Positions 27,426 through 35,818 of a DNA stretch of 64,000 nucleotides are shown in pieces. Both the position numbers and the translations under genes were made by a program. Source of the DNA: Candidatus Thioglobus sp. NP1 (GTDB lineage: Bacteria; Pseudomonadota; Gammaproteobacteria; PS1; Pseudothioglobaceae); assembly GCF_003326015.1 (NCBI RefSeq), contig NZ_CP023860.1:186001-250000 (forward strand), read 5' to 3'. The notes under the pieces are model-generated. The model made no database searches. It saw only the letters and a program-made list of their open reading frames with translations, and was not told where the DNA came from. Position 1 is the first letter of the stretch; each line of letters opens with the position of its first letter.

Positions 27426-27506
27426 CAAGTCGGCAGGCAGTGAGAGAAAAAGGTGTGTGCCCTGAAAGATTTTTGATATTATAAATGGACTGACTTGTGT
27501 CTCACT
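27426..27506 (+). promoter_or_regulatory. Structured 5' leader that can sequester the GTG start (riboswitch-like candidate)
   Basis: CAAGTCGG (27426-27433) pairs with CTGACTTG (27490-27497), an 8-bp stem with one G-T pair; its last G is the first base of the GTG start codon. Inside, CAGGCA (27434-27439) pairs with TGCC-C-TG (27458-27464), with one bulged C. In addition, AGTGAGA in the inner loop (27439-27445) is exactly complementary to TCTCACT (27500-27506) at the start of the coding region, allowing a pseudoknot or an alternative fold. It matches no riboswitch class I can recall. The pairings are seen by eye; function is inferred. Confidence 0.4.
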
Positions 27507-28336
27507 TGGAAATAACTCACCAAAATAATGTCCCTACTCTTTTTAATAGAGATGGAACTTCATATCAAACTTATGGTACCTCCGGGCATTCTTTAATTTT
27601 TATACATGGAGTTGGAATGTGTGCTGATATATGGGAACCTCAGGTTGAATATTTTGCAGAAAAATTTCAGGTGTTGACATATGACCTTCTCGGTCATGGC
27701 CAAACTCAACTCAACAATAATTTGCCTCAACTCAATGATTATGTTGAACAATTAAACAATCTAGTAAATAGTCTTAATATCTCAAAGTTTTTTTTAGTTG
27801 GTCACTCAATGGGTGCAATTATAAGTATTGCATATTCTTTAAAGTATCCTGGCAAAATACTATCCCTTATTCCTTTAAATATTGTATTTAATCGAACTAA
27901 AAAAGCGCGTAATGATGTTTTAAAGAGAGCTGAAAGCATCTTAAATTCAAAAAAAATACTTAATATTGATCAAACTTTAGTACGCTGGTTCAAAAATAAA
28001 ACTAGCTCTGAAGATCTTATTAAAATTGATAAAGTGATAAATATTCTAAAAAATGCATCACCTAAGGGTTATGGTGAAGCATATCGAATATTTGCTTTGT
28101 CAGACAAAATCTTTATTAATAATCTTTCAGAAATACAAGTTCCTGTTCTATACTTAACAGGAAGCGAAGATTTAAATTCTACAGCCCTAATGTCTGATCA
28201 GATGTCAAAAAAAACACCTGGCAGTTTAAGTAAGTCTATTAAAGGTGAGGCTCATATGATGGCATATATATCTGGGCATAAAGTCAATCCAATAATAGAA
28301 CAATTTTTTATTAATACTCAAAATAATACGCAATGA
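27497..28336 (+). CDS. Alpha/beta hydrolase, TgnD-like (ring-opened trigonelline intermediate hydrolase)
   Basis: A 279-aa alpha/beta-hydrolase with oxyanion region LIFIHGVGMCADIW near residue 36, nucleophile Ser104 in GHSMGA, acid Asp in LYLTGSEDLN and a catalytic His in GEAHMMAY. It heads an operon with flavin reductase, luciferase-like monooxygenase and aldehyde dehydrogenase. That set matches the trigonelline pathway of Acinetobacter, in which TgnD splits (E)-2-((N-methylformamido)methylene)succinate to succinate semialdehyde, methylamine, formate and CO2. The start is GTG 27497, placed where the hydrolase fold should begin. It overlaps the reductase gene by 4 bases. Confidence 0.75.
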   Translation: MSHLEITHQNNVPTLFNRDGTSYQTYGTSGHSLIFIHGVGMCADIWEPQVEYFAEKFQVLTYDLLGHGQTQLNNNLPQLNDYVEQLNNLVNSLNISKFFLVGHSMGAIISIAYSLKYPGKILSLIPLNIVFNRTKKARNDVLKRAESILNSKKILNIDQTLVRWFKNKTSSEDLIKIDKVINILKNASPKGYGEAYRIFALSDKIFINNLSEIQVPVLYLTGSEDLNSTALMSDQMSKKTPGSLSKSIKGEAHMMAYISGHKVNPIIEQFFINTQNNTQ

Positions 28337-29280
28337 AGAAAGAAGAAACTAGAGACTTAAGACATGCGCTTGGTTCGTTTCCAACTGGAGTAACAATTGT
28401 TACCTCTTTAGACAAAAATGACAAACCAATAGGCTTTACTGCAAACTCCTTTACATCAGTATCACTAGATCCTCAATTAATATTAATATGTATTGATAAA
28501 GCCTCATTTAATATTGAATCTTTCTCTACAGGGAAGAATTTTGCTGTTAGTGTTCTATCAGAGAATCAACAACACATCTCTAATACTTTTGCAAGCCCTG
28601 AAGATGATCGTTTTAAAAATATCAAATGGGAGAAAAAAACTACTGGAAGCCCAATTATTTCAGGTTCTGTTGCCTGGTTTGACTGTATTAAAAATCAGTT
28701 TATAGATGCTGGTGATCATTTTATTCTCATTGGAAAAGTAGCAGAGTTTGATAGCAACAAGCAAACTCCACTAGTTTATTTACGCGGTAATTATGTTAAT
28801 CTTAGTCTTGAGCAAAAGATGTTACTTGCAATGGAAAATAAGAATACCAAGATACTTGTGGGTGCTCTCATTGAGTGGCGTAAAAAAATACTACTTTTAG
28901 AAGATAAAGCAACAAGCCTTCTATATTTTCCAACTGCGACTAGGCTTGGTCAAGCAAGTGATGATGAAAGCCTCCTTGGTAAGCTTGAAAACCTAAATAT
29001 TAATATATCAGACCATTATCTATTTTCAGTATTTGAAAACAGTGATGATAAAACCAGTTTAATATATTATCGAGCTCAGGTCGAAGATGGGTCTTCAGTT
29101 ACCTCAGGTAAATTCTTTGAATTTGATTCAATTCCTTTTAAGCAGTTGACTGATGAAGCGAGTAGAATAATGCTTAAACGCTATATTAAAGAAAGAGAGT
29201 TGGATGCTTTTGGAATATTTGTAGGTAAGGAAAGTGAAGGCAAAGTAGAAGCAATATCTAAAATTAATCAAAATATATAG
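28333..29280 (+). CDS. Flavin reductase with an extra C-terminal domain, TgnA-like
   Basis: Residues 1 to about 160 are a flavin reductase-like domain (ALGSFPTGVTIVTS, GFTANSFTSVSLDPQLILICID, NFAVSVLSENQ) that would supply reduced FMN to the monooxygenase encoded next. About 155 further residues follow that are not part of a standard flavin reductase. They run as alternating strands (KILVGALIEWRKKILLLED, LYFPTATRLGQ, HYLFSVFE, SLIYYRAQVEDG) and look like a Nudix-type fold without a recognisable Nudix box. An accessory or regulatory domain is likely. The first domain is certain; the second is a guess from pattern. Confidence 0.8.
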   Translation: MKKEETRDLRHALGSFPTGVTIVTSLDKNDKPIGFTANSFTSVSLDPQLILICIDKASFNIESFSTGKNFAVSVLSENQQHISNTFASPEDDRFKNIKWEKKTTGSPIISGSVAWFDCIKNQFIDAGDHFILIGKVAEFDSNKQTPLVYLRGNYVNLSLEQKMLLAMENKNTKILVGALIEWRKKILLLEDKATSLLYFPTATRLGQASDDESLLGKLENLNINISDHYLFSVFENSDDKTSLIYYRAQVEDGSSVTSGKFFEFDSIPFKQLTDEASRIMLKRYIKERELDAFGIFVGKESEGKVEAISKINQNI

Positions 29281-29291
29281 GGGCTATTAAT

Positions 29292-30329
29292 ATGGATTTT
29301 TCTTTATTTATACAAATGGAAAGGATCGATGAGGAACAGTCACAGAAACGTTTGTATGATGAGTTTGTTGATTTATGTCAAATAGCTGATAAGTCTGGTT
29401 TCAAAACAATATGGACTGGCGAACATCATGGTATGAACTTTACTATTGCCCCTAATCCATTTGTCAATATTGCCGATTTAGCAAATAAAACAAATAATGT
29501 CAGGCTTGGAACTGGAACAATTATTGCCCCTTTTTGGCACCCAATAAAACTTGCTGAAGAAGCTGCAATGACAGATATTATTTCAGATGGAAGATTAGAA
29601 ATAGGAATTGCTCGAGGAGCCTACTCCTTCGAATATGATCGGCTTGCAGGTGGCATGGATGCCTTTTCAGCTGGTAGCGCTTTAAGAGAAATAGTACCCG
29701 CTATAAAGGCTTTATGGAAGGGTGACTATACTGGGGATGGAGAGCATTGGTCGTTTCCAAAAACTACTAGCTCACCAAAACCCCTTCAATCACCTAATCC
29801 ACCTATTTGGATTGCAGCAAGAGACCAACATTCTCATGACTTTGCCGTTGAAGAGGGATGTAATGTTCAAGTGACGCCTTTATGGCTTGGTGATGATGAA
29901 GTTTCATCTTTAATGGATAGATTTAATAATTCATGCAAAAAATTTAAAGAAATTCAGAGGCCAAAAATAATGGTTCTTCGACATACGTTTGTGGGTGAAA
30001 GTGAAGAGGAGGTCGTGCAAGGCTCTAAAGATATATCAAGATTCTATTGTTATTTTGGCGCATGGTTCAAGAATGAAAGACCAATTGAACAAGGGCTTAT
30101 CGAAAAACTTACTGAAGAAGAGATGTCTAAACTTGAAATGTATTCTCCTGAAAAAATGCGTAAAAACAGCATTATTGGAACTGCTGATGAAGTTATTCAA
30201 AGAATTAAATTTTGTGAAGATCTTGGCTATGATGAGTATAGTTACTGGATTGATAGTAGCATGAGTTTTGAAAAGAAAAAGAAGTCGTTAGAGCTCTTTA
30301 TTGAAAAAGTGATGCCAGAATTTACTTAA
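29292..30329 (+). CDS. Luciferase-like FMN-dependent monooxygenase, TgnB-like
   Basis: A 345-aa bacterial-luciferase-family TIM barrel: WTGEHHGMNFTIAPNPF near residue 44, LGTGTIIAPFWHPIKLAEEAAM, the phosphate-binding GRLEIGIARGAYSFEYDR and NPPIWIAARDQHSHDFA. It needs reduced flavin from the reductase encoded 11 bases upstream. In the trigonelline pathway TgnB oxidatively opens the N-methylpyridinium ring. The isomeric marine betaine homarine or another N-heterocycle are alternative substrates. Family is firm; substrate is inferred from operon content. Confidence 0.85.
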   Translation: MDFSLFIQMERIDEEQSQKRLYDEFVDLCQIADKSGFKTIWTGEHHGMNFTIAPNPFVNIADLANKTNNVRLGTGTIIAPFWHPIKLAEEAAMTDIISDGRLEIGIARGAYSFEYDRLAGGMDAFSAGSALREIVPAIKALWKGDYTGDGEHWSFPKTTSSPKPLQSPNPPIWIAARDQHSHDFAVEEGCNVQVTPLWLGDDEVSSLMDRFNNSCKKFKEIQRPKIMVLRHTFVGESEEEVVQGSKDISRFYCYFGAWFKNERPIEQGLIEKLTEEEMSKLEMYSPEKMRKNSIIGTADEVIQRIKFCEDLGYDEYSYWIDSSMSFEKKKKSLELFIEKVMPEFT

Positions 30330-30340
30330 AAGGAAATTGA

Positions 30341-31810
30341 ATGAAACACTTTAAGCATTATATTAATGGAAAGTTTAGCGCTGGATCAAACCACTTTGAA
30401 AGCCTTAACCCGGCCACAGGTCAACCATGGGCAACTTTTCCAGCTGCCTCTAAAGAAGAGTCAAACCTTGCTATTGAATCCGCGCATGAAGCTTTATATA
30501 AAGGCCCATGGTCAGAATTTACAGCAACTGAAAGAGGCAAAATAATTTATAAACTTGGTGACCTAATATCAGAACACGCAAGCGAGCTAGGTGAACTTGA
30601 AACAATGGATAGTGGAAAGTTAGCTGCTGAAACAAAAGCGCAATCCAGCTATGTTGCAGATTATTATTATTATTATGCAGGCTTAGCAGACAAAATTCAA
30701 GGTGAGGTTCTCCCAATAGATAAACCAAATATGAGGGTTTTTACTACTCGTGAACCCATTGGGGTAGTAGTTGCAATCGTTCCATGGAACGCTCAACTTT
30801 TTTTATCAGCAACAAAGATAGCGCCTGCTTTGGCTGCTGGCAATACTATTGTTGTTAAAGCTTCGGAACAGGCTCCTGCAGCGCTTTTTAAATTTGCTGA
30901 ACTGGTTCAAAAAAGTGGCTTTCCACCTGGTGTTATAAATATAATTACCGGTTTTGCAGAGCCTTGTGGTCGCACCATTACGTCTCACCCTAAAGTTGCA
31001 AGGGTTGCTTTTACAGGTGGTACCGAAGTAGCAAGGCATATAGTTAGAAATACTGCAGAAAATTTTGCACATGTTAGTCTTGAACTTGGTGGTAAATCAC
31101 CAATGTTAATTTTCGATGATTGTAATATCGATGGTGCAGTAAATGCTATTATTGCAGGGAATTTTGGAGCATCTGGACAAAGTTGCGTTGCTGGCTCAAG
31201 AGTATTTATACAGAGATCAATTCACAAGAAAATCATTAATGAGATTAAAGATCGAGCAAGATTAATTACCGTAGGTGATCCTCTGGATGAGAATACACAA
31301 GTTGGCCCCCTAGCAACAAAACATCAAGTTGAAAGAGCCTCAGTTGTTATAAAAAATTCTATTAAACAAGGAGCAACACTTATTTTTGGTGGGGGCACTC
31401 CAAAACACATGCATCAAGGATGGTACTTTGAGCCTACTATGCTTGATTGTCATAGTCAGGAATATGACTGCGTAAAAACTGAGCTCTTTGCTCCAGTTAT
31501 TAGTGTCATTGCTTTTGATACAGAAGATGATGTAATTGAAATGGCAAACGATTCTGAATATGGCCTTGGAGCCGGCGTTTTTACAGAAAATCTAGCGAGA
31601 GCTCATCGAGTAAGTCAACAAATTCATTCTGGGATTGTATGGATAAATACTTATAGAGCGATTTCTCCAATCTCTCCATTTGGAGGATTTAAACAAAGTG
31701 GGGGGAGTCGTGAAGCAGGAGTTGATGCAATCCACGAATATACTAGAACTAAAACAACATGGATTAATACCTCAAGTGAACCAATGAGTAACCCTTTTAT
31801 AATAAGGTAA
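30341..31810 (+). CDS. Aldehyde dehydrogenase, TgnC-like
   Basis: A full-length 489-aa NAD(P)-dependent aldehyde dehydrogenase. Markers are VVAIVPWNAQLFL near residue 146, FTGGTEVARHI, the general-base Glu in LELGGKSPM near 252, the nucleophile Cys in GQSCVAGSRVF near 287 and the C-terminal PFGGFKQSGGSREAG. In the trigonelline operon TgnC oxidises the hydroxybutyrolactone form of the ring-opened product, and this gene occupies the matching place. It follows the monooxygenase by 11 bases. Confidence 0.85.
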   Translation: MKHFKHYINGKFSAGSNHFESLNPATGQPWATFPAASKEESNLAIESAHEALYKGPWSEFTATERGKIIYKLGDLISEHASELGELETMDSGKLAAETKAQSSYVADYYYYYAGLADKIQGEVLPIDKPNMRVFTTREPIGVVVAIVPWNAQLFLSATKIAPALAAGNTIVVKASEQAPAALFKFAELVQKSGFPPGVINIITGFAEPCGRTITSHPKVARVAFTGGTEVARHIVRNTAENFAHVSLELGGKSPMLIFDDCNIDGAVNAIIAGNFGASGQSCVAGSRVFIQRSIHKKIINEIKDRARLITVGDPLDENTQVGPLATKHQVERASVVIKNSIKQGATLIFGGGTPKHMHQGWYFEPTMLDCHSQEYDCVKTELFAPVISVIAFDTEDDVIEMANDSEYGLGAGVFTENLARAHRVSQQIHSGIVWINTYRAISPISPFGGFKQSGGSREAGVDAIHEYTRTKTTWINTSSEPMSNPFIIR

Positions 31811-31848
31811 TCTGCACAATAAATAAGCAAAACTAATAGGAGTAACAA

Positions 31849-32229
31849 ATGGATAAAAAATTATTTGAACTTGGACTTTCTAAAAGAAAGGCAACTCTTG
31901 GAAGTGAGTATGTTGAAAAAAATTTAGAAGCAGCTGATGACTTTAACGAAGATTTTCAAAAACAAATGACAGAATGGTGCTGGGGATTTGGCTGGGGTGA
32001 TGATACAATTAATGAAAAAACAAGATCTATGATGAATTTAACAATGATAGCTGCTCTAGGAAAAATGGATGAATGGGAGATACATCTTAAAGGGGCACTT
32101 ACAAATGGTGTCAGCAAAGATGAGATTAAATCAATACTTCATGTTATTGCAATATATTGTGGTGTTCCTCAGGGTGTTGAGTGTTTCAAAATTGCCCGCA
32201 AGGTTTTAGAAGATTCTGGAGAGATTTAA
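31849..32229 (+). CDS. Carboxymuconolactone decarboxylase-family protein
   Basis: A 126-aa all-helical protein of the CMD/AhpD family (RSMMNLTMIAALGKMDEWEIHLKGALTNGVSKDEIKSILHVIAIYCGVPQGVECFKIA). The AhpD-type CxxC is absent; a Cys is in IYCGVPQG. It is preceded by a good ribosome site (AGGAG) and lies 38 bases after the aldehyde dehydrogenase. I do not recall it as part of the known trigonelline operon, so it may handle an extra intermediate or tune the pathway. Confidence 0.8.
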   Translation: MDKKLFELGLSKRKATLGSEYVEKNLEAADDFNEDFQKQMTEWCWGFGWGDDTINEKTRSMMNLTMIAALGKMDEWEIHLKGALTNGVSKDEIKSILHVIAIYCGVPQGVECFKIARKVLEDSGEI

Positions 32230-32243
32230 TATGCGCAGAGGTC

Positions 32244-33140
32244 TTAACTCGATTTATTAGAGGTAGTCATAGCTACTGCAAATGCTATTAATAAAACTCC
32301 AATTATTGAAATAAGGTTCATAGTTTCCCCAAATAAATACCAAGCTTGTATAGCAACAAGTGCTGGCACTAAATAAAAATAACTCCCAACTCTTGCTGAT
32401 GCATCTTGCTTGATCATTGTCATTAATAGAAGGACTGCCCCAATTGAAAGCCCAAACACCTGCCAGGCTAAGGTAACAATAAATGTATTAGTCCAATTAA
32501 TATCGCCATTCTCAAAATAAAAAGACATAACAATGCACAGTATAAAAGCACCAAAATATTGGACTAGAGTCCCACTAATTAAATCCATGTCATTACAAAA
32601 TCGCTTTTGATATATAGTACCAAGAGAGATACCAACTAGAGATCCAAAAACAGCTAAAACCGCCCAAAAAGAATAATTGGTAAATAGTCCAGTAATAGCA
32701 AAATCAACCTTTTCAAATAAAATTAAATATAACCCTATAAGCCCTATTATCAAACCCATCCATTGTTTCTTTGAAACACGCTCATGGAGAATTACTCCTG
32801 CTATCAATGCCATTCCTAGGGGCTGAAGACCAATGATCATTGCGGTAAGGCCAATAGATATATCCCACTTAATTGCTTGAAAAACTCCACCAAGATAAAT
32901 CCCATGAATTAATAAACCTGTTACCATTAAGTGGATAAAGGCCCAACCAGACTTCGGCCAAATACTCTTATTAGCTTGCATTAATATAAACAGCACTATC
33001 AATGTAAGGCCATTACGATAAGTCAATAAAGTAAAAGGTTCAGCATATGGAAGGCCATATTTTGCAGCTACAAAGCCTGTACTCCAAATTAAAACAAATA
33101 ACCATGGCGTAAGGCGCGCGCTTAAAGCAAGATTTTTCAT
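32244..33140 (-). CDS. EamA/DMT-family transporter
   Basis: A polytopic protein of the drug/metabolite transporter family with about ten transmembrane helices in two EamA repeats (LFVLIWSTGFVAAKYGLPYAEPFTLLTYR and, in the second half, LVGISLGTIYQKRF). Such proteins usually export metabolites or amino acids. The frame is open from a TTG at 33152, but the ATG at 33140 (MKNLALSARLTPWLF, 298 aa) fits the family start. It is convergent with the preceding operon (14-base gap), so it has its own promoter. Confidence 0.88.
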   Translation of the reverse strand: MKNLALSARLTPWLFVLIWSTGFVAAKYGLPYAEPFTLLTYRNGLTLIVLFILMQANKSIWPKSGWAFIHLMVTGLLIHGIYLGGVFQAIKWDISIGLTAMIIGLQPLGMALIAGVILHERVSKKQWMGLIIGLIGLYLILFEKVDFAITGLFTNYSFWAVLAVFGSLVGISLGTIYQKRFCNDMDLISGTLVQYFGAFILCIVMSFYFENGDINWTNTFIVTLAWQVFGLSIGAVLLLMTMIKQDASARVGSYFYLVPALVAIQAWYLFGETMNLISIIGVLLIAFAVAMTTSNKSS

Positions 33141-33274
33141 AAAAAACACCAAAAATTCATTAACTTAATGGATCACTAATTAAAATAGATATTCTTGTTA
33201 ATTTAGAATAGATTTTATACAAAATACCCTTATGGCAATAAAGAAACGCAACAAGAGCCAAACAGTTGTTAGAC

Positions 33275-33280
33275 TATAAT
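33275..33280 (+). promoter_or_regulatory. Possible -10 box of dsbD
   Basis: A perfect TATAAT 28 bases before the dsbD ATG. No -35 match stands at 16-18 bases, so an activator or chance match is possible. Confidence 0.3.
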
Positions 33281-33307
33281 TAAGGTTATCAAATCTTAAA
33301 TAATTTT

Positions 33308-35146
33308 ATGAAGCATTTTTTTGCAATTATTCTGCTTTTTTTTCTTGCACCTTTTTCTCAAACTTGGGCCGAAACTTCAATAATTATTGATGAATCGGGT
33401 CTAAGTCAAACCATGTCTTCTAGCCAGATTTTGGCCAATGATGCCCAATTGAATGTTAATCATCCTCTCCCAGTTTCACAGGCATTTAACCTCCAAGCAC
33501 GGCAACTAGATAATAAGACAATTAGCGTCTCATGGGCTATAACTCCTAACTATTATCTTTATAGAGATAAAATATCTTTTACATTAGAGGGTGCTAGCAT
33601 TGAAAGTTCGGTTTTTCCAAAAGCTAAGCTGAAAGAAGATGAATTTTTTGGTGAAGTTAATATTTATGACACGCCTGTAGAAATAACCCTTTTGTTAAAA
33701 AATATAACTAGCAACCCTATTGATTTAATAATTAATCATCAGGGCTGTTGGAATGGTGGCGTTTGCTACCCTCCCCAGAGTGATCAAATTAAGGTTGATT
33801 TAACTGGATCTAAGGCATACCCCAGTCCTTTATTAGAACAGATAACTACTAGTGAACTTAGTGTTAAAGAAAAGTTTCAGCAAGGTGGGTTAGCTTTATT
33901 TATTGCTGCATTTATAGCTGGACTAGCCTTATCCTGGACTCCATGTGTATATCCAATGGTGCCAATATTATCTGGAATTATCATTGGGCAGAAGCATGCT
34001 CCTAGTAATTTTAAAGCTATCTTAATGTCATTAGTGTTTGTTCTGTCAATGTCAGTAGCTTATGGTTTAATTGGTGCTACTGCAGGATTCTTTGGGGCAG
34101 GAATAAATCTTCAGGCAATAATGCAAACGCCTTGGGTTTTAGTAACTTTTAGTTTAATTTTTATCGTTCTTGCTTTTTCAATGTTTGGTTTTTATGATAT
34201 TCAGCTACCTTCTAAATTTCAAAACAAAATTACAAGTATTAGCAATAATCAAAATGGTGGAAATTTTGTTGGTGTCAGCATCATGGGTTTTCTCTCTGCC
34301 CTAATTGTTGGGCCATGTGTAACTCCATTTTTAGCTACAGCCTTAAGCTACGTTATTGCTGGTGGAAGCGCCTTAAAAGGTGGAATAAGTCTTTTTGCAA
34401 TGGGCTTGGGGATGGGTGTTCCATTAATAATCATATGTGGGTGGGGGGTTAATGCAATCCCTAAAGCTGGGCCATGGATGGAAAATGTGAAAAGAATTTT
34501 TGGTTTCCTAATGATAGCTGTTGCCCTATTCCTTCTGGATCGAATTCTTAGTCCACTCTTATCACTTATTTTTTGGGCTCTTTTATTAACTTATGCTCCT
34601 ATTAAACTTGGTATCTTTAAAAATCTAACAAGGTCAATTAAACTATGGGATTTACTATTTAAACTTTCTGGTTTAATTATATTTATTTATGGAATATTGC
34701 TTTGGGCGCTTGTTGCAAAAGGGGGTGGTGATATTCAACAACCAATTGACTCAATAATTTATGGTGAAAATATCAGCTCTTCAAAAAGTATCGAATTTGA
34801 AACAGTTTTAAATGAAGCTCAGCTAAATGCTGAAATAGCTAAAACTAAAAATACTAGTAAGCTTCTGATCGTTAAATTTTATGCTGACTGGTGTATTGCT
34901 TGTAATAAGCTTGAAAGAGTTGTCTTTTCAAATAAGCTAGTTAAGGATGTCTTAAAAGGCTCTTTAAGATCTACACTTGATGTCACTGAAAATAATCGCT
35001 TTAATCAATCAATGTTAGCGCGGTTCTCACTTGTTGGGCCTCCAGCACTATTATTTTTTAAAAATGGTGAGGAATTAAGGGCTTATAGGATTATTGGGGA
35101 AATGAGTGCTAAAGATTTTATTACCCATCTAGAGAAAATCAAATAA
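33308..35146 (+). CDS. dsbD: Thiol:disulfide interchange protein DsbD
   Basis: Carries reducing power from cytoplasmic thioredoxin to periplasmic proteins such as DsbC and the cytochrome c maturation system. The 612-aa protein has a signal peptide (about 1-21), an N-terminal periplasmic domain with its Cys pair in QGCWNGGVCYPPQ near 147-153, an eight-helix membrane domain with Cys in LSWTPCVYPMVPIL and VGPCVTPFLA, and a C-terminal thioredoxin domain with FYADWCIACNKLE near 528. All six catalytic cysteines are kept. It lies upstream of accB as in many gammaproteobacteria, but aroQ, often between them, is absent. Confidence 0.97.
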   Translation: MKHFFAIILLFFLAPFSQTWAETSIIIDESGLSQTMSSSQILANDAQLNVNHPLPVSQAFNLQARQLDNKTISVSWAITPNYYLYRDKISFTLEGASIESSVFPKAKLKEDEFFGEVNIYDTPVEITLLLKNITSNPIDLIINHQGCWNGGVCYPPQSDQIKVDLTGSKAYPSPLLEQITTSELSVKEKFQQGGLALFIAAFIAGLALSWTPCVYPMVPILSGIIIGQKHAPSNFKAILMSLVFVLSMSVAYGLIGATAGFFGAGINLQAIMQTPWVLVTFSLIFIVLAFSMFGFYDIQLPSKFQNKITSISNNQNGGNFVGVSIMGFLSALIVGPCVTPFLATALSYVIAGGSALKGGISLFAMGLGMGVPLIIICGWGVNAIPKAGPWMENVKRIFGFLMIAVALFLLDRILSPLLSLIFWALLLTYAPIKLGIFKNLTRSIKLWDLLFKLSGLIIFIYGILLWALVAKGGGDIQQPIDSIIYGENISSSKSIEFETVLNEAQLNAEIAKTKNTSKLLIVKFYADWCIACNKLERVVFSNKLVKDVLKGSLRSTLDVTENNRFNQSMLARFSLVGPPALLFFKNGEELRAYRIIGEMSAKDFITHLEKIK

Positions 35147-35374
35147 ATTTGCACTAATATCTTCTAAATGCATTGAATGGGGTCTATTTTGAGCTAAATA
35201 GCTGGTAAAATTCATTTACTGATTTAAAATTAAAAAGTCTTGCCTTAGGGTCCTTTTGCAGTCAAATATCCTAAGCTAAAAAACAAACTGGGTGTCATTT
35301 CATGCCTTAAAGGATGATGTGATTATTTGTTGTTATTGTAATTACCCATTACAAAAAATTTTAAGGGAGAGGAA
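35147..35374 (+). promoter_or_regulatory. Non-coding leader region between dsbD and accB
   Basis: The 228 bases hold no open frame I can support. TGGTAAAAT at 35203-35211 is an extended -10 element that could start accBC transcription with a leader of about 155 bases. Long accBC leaders that take part in regulation are known in E. coli. A strong ribosome site (GGGAGAGG) precedes the accB ATG. Confidence 0.35.
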
Positions 35375-35818
35375 ATGGATATTCGTAAAGTAAAAAAATT
35401 GATGGAGCTTCTAGAGCAGTCTGGTATGTCAGAAATTGAAATAAAAGAAGGTGAGGAATCTGTAAAAATTTCAAGATATGGCAATACCCCATTACAACCT
35501 CAATCATTTATTCAACAGCCACTGCCAACGTCTCAAGCCAATGCTGCTCCCCCTTCCTCAACTACTGAAGCTTTATCACTCAATATTAATTCTATAACTT
35601 CACCGATGGTAGGCACTTATTATTCAGCTCCATCACCTACTGCCAAGCCCTTTGTTTCAATTGGTCAACAGGTTAAAGAGGGTGATACTATAGGAATTAT
35701 TGAGGCTATGAAAATAATGAACCAAATTGAAGCAGATCAATCAGGAGTTGTTGTTAATATCCTTGTTAAGGATGGAGATGCCGTTGAATTTGGACAACCT
35801 CTTATTGTAATAGAATGA
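35375..35818 (+). CDS. accB: Acetyl-CoA carboxylase biotin carboxyl carrier protein
   Basis: Carries biotin between the two half-reactions of acetyl-CoA carboxylase. The 147-aa protein has an N-terminal [28 protein letters not shown], a Pro/Ala/Ser-rich linker (about 45-72) and the biotinyl domain with the modified Lys in [11 protein letters not shown] near residue 112. The thumb region is present ([19 protein letters not shown]). It overlaps accC by 4 bases. Confidence 0.98.
   Translation: MDIRKVKKLMELLEQSGMSEIEIKEGEESVKISRYGNTPLQPQSFIQQPLPTSQANAAPPSSTTEALSLNINSITSPMVGTYYSAPSPTAKPFVSIGQQVKEGDTIGIIEAMKIMNQIEADQSGVVVNILVKDGDAVEFGQPLIVIE

Larger units (their letters stand above)
27149..27496. 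other. 348-base AT-rich intergenic region with promoter and structured leader
   Basis: No gene is visible here. The left part is extremely AT-rich and carries a 22-base perfect palindrome (27190-27211) and an 11-base direct repeat CTTATTTTTAC at 27272-27282 and 27373-27383. The right part holds a near-consensus promoter and a leader of markedly higher G+C that can fold (separate entries). Confidence 0.7.
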
